DNA of 64,000 bases from Perilla frutescens (taxonomy: Eukaryota > Streptophyta > Magnoliopsida > Lamiales > Lamiaceae), in the NCBI GenBank assembly GCA_026008535.1, contig BRKX01000002.1, forward strand, positions 73,677,380 to 73,741,379, read 5' to 3'. Below, one piece after another: positions 33,978 through 46,080 of this stretch. A model generated the notes under the pieces. It ran no database searches. It was given only the letters and a program-made list of their open reading frames with translations, and was not told the origin of the DNA. Each line of letters opens with the position of its first letter. Positions within the stretch are counted from its first letter, which is position 1. The translations under genes were made by a program, and so were the position numbers.

Positions 33978-36900
33978 ATGAATCTCTGTCCAAATTCAAT
34001 GGCTCTGCTATTTGTCTACTTCCTCATCACATCCAGAATCGACACTACTAGCTCAACTCATGACTTCACAGGTGATGTTTCCATAAACTGCGGCTCAAAT
34101 GGAGACTCTGCAGCACGCAACGGCCGACAATGGCTCGGAGACGTGCAATCGAAACTCTTTTCCTCGCTGCAAATAAATGGCTTCTCAACCACCTCAACCG
34201 TCACCAATAAGTTGGCTTCGGATGATCCCGTTCCCCACAAGACTGCAAGAATCTCGCGTTCCCAATTCTCATACGAATTTCTAGTGGAACCAGGTGAGAA
34301 AATCATCCGCCTTCACTTTAATCCGTCTCCATATAAAGGTTTTAGAGGGTTCAAGGATTTATTCACTGTTCAATCTGGCGATTTTACCTTGCTAAGTAAC
34401 TTCAGCGCTTCACTCACTGCTGATGCTCTTGGTGTGAATACTTTTGCTAAGAAGTTCTGTTTGAACATAAAACAAAATCAACGACGACTCACCATAACTT
34501 TCACCCCTGAAACTAGTCAATCCATAGGTACTACATATGCTTTCGTAAATGGCATTGAGATTATCTCGGTTCCTGCTAGCCTTTCTTACTTTCAAGGAAG
34601 TGTTATTGGTGTCAAGATTGATGATAATACGGCCCTTGAGATAATCCAACGGAGAAATCTGAAGCAGAATCCCGTTTTGTCTAATGGAGATTCGGATAGC
34701 ATGTTTCCGGAGTTGGCAGCTGAAGAAGAAGAAGAAGACAAGAGGAAAGGTGGCAGCAACTGGAGAATACCAGTGGAGGTGGGATTCAGGTACTTGGTCA
34801 GGCTCCATTTCTCAGAGTTGGGACTCAAGATTTCAGAGACTGGTGAGCTGAGATTTAAGGTGCTCATCAATGACATGGTTGCTCAAACTAATAGTGACAT
34901 TTTGACAGCGAGGGATGGAAATTATGTTCTTCTGTATAGGGACTACACAGTGATGATGGCAGGGCTCAAAACGGATGGTAAACGCGATATCTTGATTTCC
35001 ATACTGTCATATGGCAAACTCAGAGATGGACATGGAGTCCTTGCAGGATATGAGATAGTTAAGTTGAGCAACCCCGACAACAGTCTAGCCGGTTCAAATC
35101 CACAGCTTCCACGTCCGGATTTACCATCCAAGAGCATCATCATGTATCTGCTCTCATTTCTAGGTCATACAAATGGAACTGCAACTGTTGTAATAACTAT
35201 AATATCTCTGATTAATATCATTGTTTATAAGTTGCGATACAACAGGGAAGGTAGCAGCCCTGATCAGGAAGAGATCAAGCCGTCAGACAGAGCTGAACGG
35301 CTCTTTCGCCAATTTTCACTAGCTGAAATTCAATTAGCAACTAAGAATTTCAGCGAGGGGCTTGTAATTGGAAAGGGAGGGTTTGGTAAAGTCTACAAAG
35401 GACTCATTGATGAAGGGGAGCATACTGTTGCTGTAAAGAGGTTAAAATCATGTTCCAACCAAGGAGCACGGGAGTTTTTGACTGAGATTGAGACGCTTTC
35501 AGAGCTTCGACATATTAATCTCGTCTCCCTGATTGGCTACTGTAGGGAGCGGAGGGAAATGATTCTTGTTTATGAATATATGCCCAACGGTACACTGGCC
35601 GACCACCTCTACAAAAATGCTAGGCGCAACAGAAGTTGTGCTTCTCTCACATGGAAGCAGTGCCTAAATATCTGCATGGAAGCTGGTCGAGGTCTAGACT
35701 ATCTTCACACAGGCTACGGACTGATACACCGTGATGTAAAGCCTTCAAACATCCTGCTGGATGAAAATTTTGTAGCTAAGGTCTCAGATTTTGGATTGGC
35801 AAAACCCGAAGACAGAAGCATGTTGCAGAGCCATGTAAGCACAAAGGTTAAGGGCACATTTGGGTACTTAGATCCATATTATTTTCACACCCAGAAACTA
35901 ACTAGGAAAAGTGACACATATGCATTTGGTGTGGTTTTGTTGGAAGTATTATGCGGAAGGCCGGCTGTAGAATCCTTGTTTTTGGAGGATGAGCGGATTT
36001 TAACCAAATGGGCTGTAGATAAGATTAGTAAGGGAAAAGTTGATGAGATTATTGCTTTGGATCTCAGGGAAGAGATTTCACCAAGCAGCTTGAAAACATT
36101 TGTGGGGGTTGCTGAAAGATGCTTGCAAGATGAACCAAAGAGTCGGCCAACGATGGCTCAAGTTGTGCTGCAACTTGAGTTAGCACTTGAGCAACATGAG
36201 AGTAAGATACCTGTAGTGTTAAATGAGATAGAAACTGCTCCTGCTGAAGTTGAACAGTCATTAAACACAGCAAGAATGTCCATCAATGATTCGCAGAATG
36301 ACACTCATCCTTCACAAGATGAACCTAACAACCAACTGGTTAATCCTGAGCCTACATCAGGAAATAAAGTTCAGAGAAAGTCCACAAAGCATAAGCAATC
36401 AAGATTTTGGCCACGGGGGGCATTTTGGAACAGAGCTAATACATCCAAGGAAAATGAATCGTCTGTATCTGGTACAGACACCATTGAACTTCAAAGCTAT
36501 CTTTTGATAATGCAATCAAACTGGAGTAATGTCCATGTAGTTTAAGCTTAATGTTTATTTTGTCTTACAATTCGTATAAAAACGTGGAAGTCTTGCAGAT
36601 TGGAATAGAGTTGCTGCCGCCGCCAATCATTTCTCCTCTTTAAACATGGTTAGCCATGGTGCATTAGGTAGAGTATATAAGGTGACTTATTCTTTAAACA
36701 TCTCCACTTTTACTATTTTGCTCTACCAGATATAAAAAATAGATTGAGCACAGTATTCTGCTTCCATATTTCACTAATAGAATGTAGTTGTGTAGGCTGC
36801 ATTATCTACAGGAAAAGGCCTGGAGGAATTAAAAAATGAGGCTCTTCTGCTTCGCAGTCTTCAGCACTATTCTTCAATGAAAATATATGTAAATGACAAG

Positions 36901-39298
36901 CCCCTCTCTACCGAAGAGTTGGCATTGCTACAAAGCTGCCCAAATCCTCCAAAGAAGCTGAGACCTGGAAGATACTGGTATGATAAGGTTTCTGGATACT
37001 GGGGGAAGGTGAGAGCTCTGACTCTTAGACTAGCTTCTAAAATTCATGCAGTAACTTTTTCTTGGTATTAATTGTTCTGGCTCAATTAAGCAGGAAGGAG
37101 AAAAGCCATGCCAGCTGATCACACCACATTTGGGAGTCGGTGATCAGATTAGGCAAGGCGCTAGCAATGGTGATACAAATGTTTTGATAAATGGTCGGGA
37201 GATTACTAAGGCAGAGCTCTGGGTGTTACGGGTTTGTTTCACTTAAATTTTTTGTTGATTTGCCATTATTTTAATGTCTGAAATCTGAGAAGTTTTATCA
37301 AGTCTTTGCAGGCTGCTGGAGTTGCATGTCAAGGGAATCCTTATTTTTGGGTTACTGCAGATGGAAGCTGCCAGATTGAAGGTATGAATAGAGTCATTGC
37401 GAAATTATGGGAAAAGGTAAGGAAAATATTTTCTTGTTAACTTGCTTTTGTCTTGTGACTTATTTTTTGATGCATCTTACTCTGTGGTTATTAATTATGC
37501 CAAAAAAGTTTTGTTCTTCAGAAATTAGTCAGGACGTTATGTGCTGCTCTTGCTCTGCCGTTCCCTTCTGATACTGCAAACCCTGGTGGTGTAGAAGTCG
37601 ACAAAGACGGGGATAAAGTTAATGCAAACCTAGAGGAGAGGATGATGAATAAACTTCTCCTAGTAGGGTGGGATCAATCTGGAACAAGTACAATATTTAC
37701 ACAGGTAAATCATAGTTGGTGCAGCTGTAGATCTTATTTTACTTAAATCTTGAATTTCTCAGGCATTTTGAAATAGTTCTGATATATAGGCAATAAAAAT
37801 TCTTGTCTACTGAATTTGTTGACGGCAGTCCCTTAAACACAGTTACCGAATCTGCACTTTTAACTCTTCGGTGGATCCAGGTCAAAACTCTGTACAATGC
37901 ACTTGCTTCAGAAAATGAGAAGCAAAACATCAAAGTCATGATCCAGAGAAATATGTACAGATGCATTGGTATTATGCTTGAGGGTCGTCAGCGCCTTAAA
38001 GAAGATCATGTGATAGCAATAAGGAGACAAAGAGAAGACACAGGTTCTTCAAGTATGCATATAGTTGTATCCTCTTTTTCCAACTCTTAGTAATTGTTTG
38101 ATATGAAATTATGGTCTAAAAATTTGCAAGCAATCGTAGATTCTAAAGGTTATTTATTTGTGGCAGGGAATCTAGACGAGATTGATGAAACTATTACTTT
38201 TTCATTCTCTCCAAATTTGGAAACCTTTTCAACCTGGCTAGTTCAAAGTATGATATCAGGCAAATTGGAGGTTATAATCCCATTTCTTGCTACAGAGCTT
38301 TCACCATTAATTGAGCAGTTGTGGAAGGATAAAAATTTTCAAGCCATTTACAGACTGCGAGACAAACTGCCTACGCTGCCTAAAGATGCTACATACGTTT
38401 TAGATCGAGTTAGTTTTTGCTTCCTCATCTTTCTTTCATAATGAGTTGTTACTGTAATTCATTCAATATTCAGAAGCTTTTCCCCTGTCTTGATAGGCTG
38501 TTGAAATTTCACGGGCAGACTACGAGCCATCCGAAATGGATATCTTATATTCAGAGGGCATAGCTTCCAATGAAGTCGCGTCAATCGAATTCTCTTTTCG
38601 AAACTCATCACAGGATTCATACATGGAATGGGAATCTTCAAATCAGGATAATACACTAGAAAGGTCAGTCATAGTTTATCTTGTCTAAACTGATGAATTT
38701 AAACTAGCTTGATGTAACATAATTTAATTTTTGAGAGTGCAGCTACCAGCTGAATAGAGTTAATGCAAGCAGTCTGGGAGGAAACTGCAAGTTGCTGGAC
38801 TTGTTTAAAGATGTCAATCTTGTTCTCTGTTGTGTTGCTCTGACAGACTACGCCGACTACAACGAAGACGTAGATGGATTACGCACAAACAAGATGCTGG
38901 AAAACAAGAAATTATTCGAGAAAATCGCGACTCATCCAGCTCTTGCTGATAAACCGTTCCTTGTCCTCCTCAATAAGTTCGACCTCTTTGAGGAAATGAT
39001 CAAACAAGTTCCTCTATCTGAATGCGGCTGGTTTCGCGATTTTAATCCGTGGAATGGAAATAAAAGCCCTTTTCTGGCTCAACATGCTTTCCATTATGTG
39101 GGAATGAAGTTCAAGAGGACGTTCTGTTCCCTTACGGGGAGAAAGTTGTACATAACAGGGGCTACGGCGATGGATGCTAATAGTGTTGATGAAGCTCTTA
39201 GATATGGCAAGGAGGTTATCGAGTGGGATAGAGATTACCAGATGATCGGATGTTCAAGTGAAAGTTCAATTGACAGCTCTGACTATGAGACCTTTTGA
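33978..39298 (+). CDS. RLK-D::XLG, malectin receptor kinase fused in frame to an extra-large G-protein alpha module
   Basis: Ten exons read by eye keep one frame for 1450 residues: 33978-36471, 36599-36681, 36796-37008, 37094-37231, 37312-37416, 37522-37704, 37881-38052, 38167-38408, 38497-38663, 38743-39298. Residues 1-22 are a signal peptide, about 30-360 malectin-like, about 400-418 the membrane helix. About 444-733 are K1, with [21 protein letters not shown] and DFGLAK intact. About 832-886 are a K2 stub whose VAVK lysine is deleted. From [11 protein letters not shown] (887) the protein is [23 protein letters not shown], the variant P-loop [24 protein letters not shown] and NKFD (about 1342). 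The XLG N-terminal part (nuclear signal and Cys-rich region in the family) is absent. The switch-II DVGGQ is missing, as in XLGs. Retaining intron 1 would stop at 36545 and give the receptor alone. The start at 33978 fits the paralogues better than 33942. Confidence 0.8.
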
Positions 39299-40404
39299 TT
39301 TAGTCCTACAAATTGATTCAAGATCGTGCTTCTCCCCTGTCATTGTCTTCAACAGAGAGGCGGTCTGCTGGAGTTGGGATTTCGCAAGGTCACCGGAAGA
39401 GGGATCAGTGTAGCTGATCGTGGCCCTTCTACGCACCTGTTGATGTTGATGACCCGAATTTATTTGGGTTGAGACTGACAGGCTCGTAGTGCAATAAACT
39501 TGGATTTTTTCGAGACATAGTTAGGGCCCCCGATTTATAAAGATCCAGTTTCGTCTAGGATTTGTGGTTGTTGATTTGAACTATACCCTATTTTCGACTC
39601 ATCATGAAATTCTTCTATGCTCGTCATTTTTTCCCATCTTGGATTTCCACGTAAATCTGCTTGTGATTTATTGTTCTTCATATTTACGGTTTCTAGTCAT
39701 AATTTTTATAATAGCACCCAATGCTATTATCCCAACTTCTAGGCCAGCAATTTGAAAAGAGCAGTGGTCATAAAATTTTAAAAAATTGCAACCGACAAAC
39801 TAACATAATATAAAATCTGCACCTCCTGTGGCAGTTGGGAAAAAAAACATATGCAGCCAAAACAACGACCGCACTGCCTGTCAATGGATAAGTTAAGCAT
39901 ATATGTCATTTTCAAATCGACAGTAATGTATACAACATCCAACAAAATTATACAATCTTTCAGAAATGAAGAAGTACCACGTATATACTGATGGCATAAA
40001 CAGTAATGTACTCTTACAGAAAAGAAAAGAAAAAACAAACAAACAAACAGCCGTGTGTAGAACATCCAACTAAATTATATATCAAGATTTATACATGCAT
40101 GAAAATTTATGGTGTTGTATGAGTATCGTAGGGCCCATGTTGAGACAAAACTTCAATTACATTTCGAAGAAGATGCACATTTCAATATTTAAGATAGGCC
40201 CTCTTAATTGTGTTTTCTTCTACAGATTGCTGTGACCGACGAGTGTGAAATCTTTGAAACGTGGGAGGACTAAAACGACTAAAACAGTCAGTCACATATG
40301 GAATATATCTTAAAGACTTCATCTCGGTAACAGCTGGACTGCAAAAGTGATAATTTGTCACAAATGCTTCATTCCTCCAGTTACTGCACAACAGAAGCCA
40401 AACG
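39299..40404. other. 3' flank of RLK-D::XLG and upstream region of RLK-E
   Basis: Non-coding as far as I can see. The first 500 bp are probably 3' UTR of the XLG part; the last 300 bp are the promoter and leader of RLK-E. The conserved W-box block of the other genes is not evident here. Confidence 0.4.
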
Positions 40405-43400
40405 ATGAATCCGTGTCGAGTTCCATTCATTCTTGTATTTCTCTGCTTCGTCATCACAATCACAGCCGGTGGAAATGATGATCCAACTCAATTCACAGGT
40501 GATGTTTCTATCAACTGCGGCTCAAGAGGAAATTCTGCGGCATGTAATGGAAGAATATGGCATGGAGACATACAACCAAAATGTCCCTCCTTGTTGCAGT
40601 TAAAAGGCTTGTCCACTGTGTCGACTGCCATCCATAAGTCCACCTCTGCTGATCCAGTACCCTACAGAACGGCAAGAATATCTCGTTCTCAATTCTCCTA
40701 CACATTTCAAGTGAATGCAGGTCAGAAAATAATCCGCCTTCACTTTAATCCCACTCTATACAAAGGCTTTAAAGGCCTACGTGACTTATTCGCTGTTGAA
40801 TCCGGTCCTTTTATCTTGCTCAGTAATTTCAGCGCTTCTCTTACTGCTGATGCTCTTGGTGTCAATTCTTTTGTCAAGGATTTCTGTTTATATATCCATG
40901 AAAAAAAACAACTTAACATATTTTTCACTCCTGAAAGTTGTCAATCTATAGATACATATGCTTTTGTGAATGGCATTGAGATTATCTCAGTGCCACACAG
41001 CCTTACTTACTTTCATGGTGGAGATATTGGACTCCAAGTTCTTGGTCAGAAGTCTGATATCCTTAATAGCACTGCACTTGAGATAGTTCATAGACTCATA
41101 ATCAAACATGGCTCTGATCCATTTGCTGAAGATTTTGATGACATTTTTCCAAAGTGGGCCAGACAAAAATCAGAAAAGATGAAAAGCAACACATGGAAAA
41201 TAGCTGTTGAAGTAGGATTCAGGTACTTGATCAGGATTCACTTCTCTGGCCTCGGACTCAAGATTTCAGGGACTGGTGATGTATTGTTTGAAGTCCTAAT
41301 CAATCAAATGATTGCTTGCACTAATATTGACATGGGGAACAAAAAGGATGAAAATAGCATTATTCTCCGGCATAGGGATTTCATGTTGACAATGAGAGGG
41401 CTGAAAAGAGAGGCTAAACGCGATATCTTGATATCCATACGCTCATATGATGAACTCGTGGATGGCCATGGAATACTGGGAGGATTCGAGATAGTTAAGT
41501 TGAGCAACACCGATAATAGCCTAGCCAGTCCGAGTCCCCTACCTCCACCACGGGATTCACCATCTCTAACCATCCAAGTTTTGCACTATGTTTTTGGTCA
41601 TAGAGATACTATTGCAGCTGTTGCAATAACTCTAATTTGTCTGGTAAACATCGTTGTTCATAAGCTGCGGGAATCTTGGGAAGCTAGCAGTATAGAGGAA
41701 GAAAACAAACCATCAGCCAGGGCTGAACGATTCTGTCGCCATTTTTCACTAGCTGAGATCAAATTAGCCACTAGAAATTTCAGTGATGGACTTTTAATTG
41801 GAAGGGGTGGATTTGGAAAAGTCTACAAAGGCCTTATTGATAAAGGGGAGAAGACGGTTGCTGTGAAAAGGTTAAAATCAAACTCCAACCAAGGAGCACG
41901 TGAGTTTTTGACAGAGATCGAAACACTTACTCAGCTCCGACATGTTAATCTAGTTTCTCTAATTGGCTATTGCAATGAGAACAGAGAAATGATTCTTGTT
42001 TATGACTATATAGGCGGAGGAACACTAGCTGACCATCTCTACAAACTTCCAAGGGGAAACACCAACTATTCTTATCTCAGTTGGAAGCTACGCCTCAATA
42101 TTTGCATTGGAGCTGGTCGCGGACTAGACTATCTCCACACAAGCTATGGAGTTATACATCGTGATGTAAAGGCTTCAAACATTCTGCTGGATGAAAATTT
42201 CATAGCTAAGGTCTGTGATTTCGGATTGGCCAAAACTGAAGACGGAATACTGAGCCATGTTAGTACAAATGTTAAGGGAACATTTGGCTACTTTGATCCA
42301 AGTTACTTCCGTACACGTAGACTAACAAGAAAAAGTGACACCTATGCCTTTGGGGTGGTGTTGTTGGAAGTTTTAAGCGGAAGGCCGGCTGTGGATTCAT
42401 GGGTTGCGGGAGAAGAGCATATTTTGTCATGGTGGGCTCGAGATATGATTAGTAAGGGAGAAGTTAATCAGATTGTAAATCCAAGTTTGAGAGGGGAGAT
42501 TTCACCAGACAGCCTGAACACATTTGTGGGGATTGCTGAAAGATGCTTGTGTGATGAACCAAAAAATCGACCAACAATGTCTCAAGTTGTAACACAACTA
42601 GAGTTAGCACTTGAGCAACAGGAAAGCAAACAAACTTTGGCCTTCAATGAGATAGAAAGTGTTTCTGATGAAGAAACTGAGCTATCAGTTGACACAAGGC
42701 AGCCAACAATAGCCTCAACATATGTGAGAAAAGTCACTCTGCCTGGAAAAGAACAGACTAGCAGCAATGTTGTTAGTGCACGTCAGATTCCATCAGGACA
42801 AAAACACGGGAGGAATTCATTAATGAATAAGCCACAACGAGCTTGGCCTTGGGGCGCACTTTGGACTAGATTTAGACCATCCAAGAAAAGCGAGTTGCTA
42901 TTGTCAGGCACGGGCCACAGTAAAACTAAAAAAGATCCTATCCATATTCAAGTTTCTGATGGAAATGCAGAAATTTGTGAAGCAGACATAAAGGTGCCCA
43001 AGTTTAATTGGGCTACAATTGCAGCTGCCACCAATCGTTTCTCATCTTCAAATGTAGTCGGAAGTGGTGGAGTTGGCAAAGTTTATAAGGTGACTTATTT
43101 CTTGAATCACCACTAATTATACTACATTTCTCCACCTCCCCCTAACTAAACCATGCATTTGTATAGGCTGTGCTACCTACAGGAAAAGTAGTTGCAGTTA
43201 AAAGGCATTCACCAGCATCCTCACAAGCTTTGGAGAATTTTAAAGCTGAGATTCTTTTGCTTTCCAATCTTCAACATCGAAATGTCATAAAATTACTTGG
43301 CTATTGCACTCATAGAGATGAGAAGCTGCTTGTATATGAGTTCATGGAAAACAGGAGTCTAGATACTTTTATAGGTTGGTTGGTGCTTTTTCTTAATCTC

Positions 43401-44406
43401 TCCTTCTAGTTAAAAATTAAAAAGAAAATAGTTGCAAATTTTGGGTTCTGCAGTTTCATTTACATAATTAAAGTACTAGCAATCAAGAAATGAAATGAAT
43501 TACTAACTTTTAGTTTCATTGATGAAGCACAAAATCGACATCAACATCAACGCCTCCAATGGCTTCTATGGCCTGTGCGCTTCAAAGTCATAATGGGAAT
43601 TGCTCGAGGACTTGTTTATCTTCATCAAGATTCTGGGCTGAGAGTGATATATAGAGATCTCAAATCAAGAAATATTCTGTTGGATGCTGATATGAATCCT
43701 AAAATTACAGGCTTTGAGTTTTCCAGGACTCTGGTAGAAGATCAACATGAGTTAACAACCACCGAAATAGCTGGGACAACCTCGTAAATTCAGGATCCTT
43801 CTCTGTTTTGTCTACCCTTTTCCAAATTTATTTTATAACCAAAAATATTTATGTTATCTGTCTTTACAGAAGCTATATGCCTCCAGAATACCTTGAGCAG
43901 GGGAAACTTTCAGTTAAATCGGATGTCTACAGCTTTGGTATCATAGTCCTGGAGATTTTAAGCGGCAGGAAAGTATGGAATCTGGCTTATGGGGAGGCCA
44001 TGATGTTCCTTCCTAACTATGTAAGTATGAACAAAACATGTATATAAGTATGTGTGTACAAATTTATGATCCATTTATGAACATGGTCATTTTTCAGGCA
44101 TGGAAACTTTGGAATGAAGAGAATCCATTAAATCTTGTAGATAACTTACTTGGAGATTCATTTTCGGTGGATGAAGCACTGAGATGCATTCAAGTTGGTC
44201 TGTTGACCACACAACGAGACCCAAACTGCAGACCGGAGATGCCTTCTGTTCTCAAGATTTTGGAAGGTGACGAGCCACAAGCGGAGCTGAAAGTAGCGCA
44301 ACAAAAGCCAGGATGCTCTGGAGAAGATGTACCAAGTTGTGACGTACACACTGATGAACCTATCAGCAATGCAACAATTGAGCTCAATGGCACGCTGGAA
44401 AGATAG
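40405..44406 (+). CDS. RLK-E: malectin-like receptor with K1 and CRK-type pseudokinase K2
   Basis: Exons 40405-43089, 43167-43378, 43514-43783, 43870-44020 and 44098-44406 give about 1208 residues. A signal peptide, malectin-like ectodomain and membrane helix are followed by K1 with [21 protein letters not shown] and DFGLAK. Here the first intron of the other genes is absent: 63 bp at 42908-42970 between the old splice points are read as protein ([10 protein letters not shown]...). K2 keeps [10 protein letters not shown] and VAVKR, but HRD is YRD and DFG is GFE, so the metal-binding Asp is gone. The exon-2 donor is uncertain: the ancestral site at 43375 pairs with a mutated acceptor (TG before ATGAAG), so 43379 with the TTTTAG acceptor at 43513 was chosen; both keep the frame. 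It is likely a plasma-membrane receptor with an integrated pseudokinase. Confidence 0.85.
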
Positions 44407-45445
44407 TCCAGCATCTGTTTCTTATCAGGTGGATGCTTGAGTTTTATTGCATCAACCTTGTCAAAACTTCATTTACAGAAAAATCAGATAAAACTGCATT
44501 TTAGGTAACCTCTTAGCATATATAAGTTGAAGAGGAAGTTATATTCTGTATTTCTGATTCTTGTCTTACATTAGTATACTGACCTAAACAGGGATGATAT
44601 GTAGGCTACAATGTATGTGGTCTCTATTTCCCAGACCTCAATGTTAGAGAATTTTACAGTAATATTTTTGTCAACTTCTGCAGCACAAGTTTCTAATATA
44701 CTGTCTGTACATCAAATGTGATCAAGATTGTGAAAAAAGCAACTAAATGGATCTTGAATTTGATGAGTCTCGGAAAACAATGTGAATGTTGTTTTCTTGT
44801 GCAAATTTTCACGTTTATCAATTCGCATAATTATTTGAGCATTGCAAACCGCAGAATTTATATCTTTACAACTTAAAAACTCTCATAGGCATTTAAACAA
44901 ACAATTTTAAATATCTAGGACTAGTAGTGCCTTGTAAAAAAAAAAAGGAAAATACGAATGCCTGTGTGAAAATCACCTCGAGTCATGTGAACATATCACA
45001 GTTGTCTGTGCTTCTTCATGAATTGACAATCATCTGCATCAAATTACATATTTACATTACATGATCATAGAGCAAAGATAAAGCCATAAAGGGCACATTC
45101 AAATACTTTGACCACACAGCTCTTTCATCAAACAACTTGAAGACATTTATGGAGTTAAGAATTAAGATAGCTAGTACGATTAACCATGCTCAGTCACTAT
45201 ACAATTATGAAATTATACTTTATATTCTCAATAGTTTCTTATTGCATAAGGCAGTTATCAGTAGAGATTTCAATCCAGTTCAAAATCGATGGACCGACCG
45301 AATAACTAGAAGAAAAAATATTGGGATTTTTACAGTTTATCATCTATATTTTGGTTAAATATTGGAATTTATCCCTAATTATCAAATATGAACTGATATA
45401 GGACCAATCAAAATCAAGTGTAGAAAAATTCAAAAAAAAAAAAAA
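44407..45445. other. Intergenic spacer after RLK-E
   Basis: AT-rich, without a supported gene. A 40-bp scrap near 45124-45165 resembles the K1 segment SSLKTFVGV but is too short to call. Confidence 0.4.
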
Positions 45446-46034
45446 GGGAGTTTCTGTTTGCACCCCATATTTACTCTTTGCACCCCAAAAGAAAAGAAGA
45501 AAAAATAAAATAGTTTTGAAGTTACTTAAATGCCTTTTGTTCAAAAAGAAAAAATTAAGTGTGGTTCGATAATGAAATTTCGAACTCATTGTATTTGTTC
45601 GAAATTTTATTTTCGAACATACATAATTTTTAAAATAAGTCACGTTCGGAAATTAATTTTCGAACACACCATGTTTGTTCGAAAATTGATTTTCGAACAC
45701 ACCATGTTTGTTCGAAAATTGATTTTCGAACAAACATGGCATGTTCGAAAAATAATTTCCAAACGGACTCCATAAATTTTTTTTAAGTACCGTTCGGACA
45801 CAAGACTTCGAACATATCCATTATGCCCGAACAGAAGACTTCGAACATATTCAGAATGTTCGAATACACAACTTCGAACGGAACGCGATTTTTTTTATGC
45901 TTTTAATTTTCAGATTTTATGTTTTTTTAAGTAAGGACATTATAATCAATTTTAGGGGTGCAAAGAGTAAAAAAGTGGGTGCATAGAGAAGCTATGGTGC
46001 AAAGAGTAAATATGGGGTGCAAACAGAAACTCCC
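45446..46034. mobile_element. Foldback MITE (family 1, copy 2)
   Basis: Terminal repeats GGGAGTTTCTGTTTGCACCC and complement. It is nearly identical to the copy at 1102-1661 apart from one extra internal palindromic unit (TTCGAACACACCATGTTTG repeated). Recent activity or recent segmental copying is likely. Confidence 0.85.
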
Positions 46035-46080
46035 GAAAAAAAATTCATAAATTTAAAGTTTCAAATAGTGTGATTATGAT

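Noticed and set aside
36877..39298. XLG part as an independent gene with its own start
   Set aside because: It lacks the XLG N-terminal region, and the exon is continuous and in frame with the K2 stub after a clear acceptor. Still kept as the main alternative.
45124..45165. Short K1-like scrap (SSNNLKTFM)
   Set aside because: Only about 13 codons with no neighbouring homology; could be chance.
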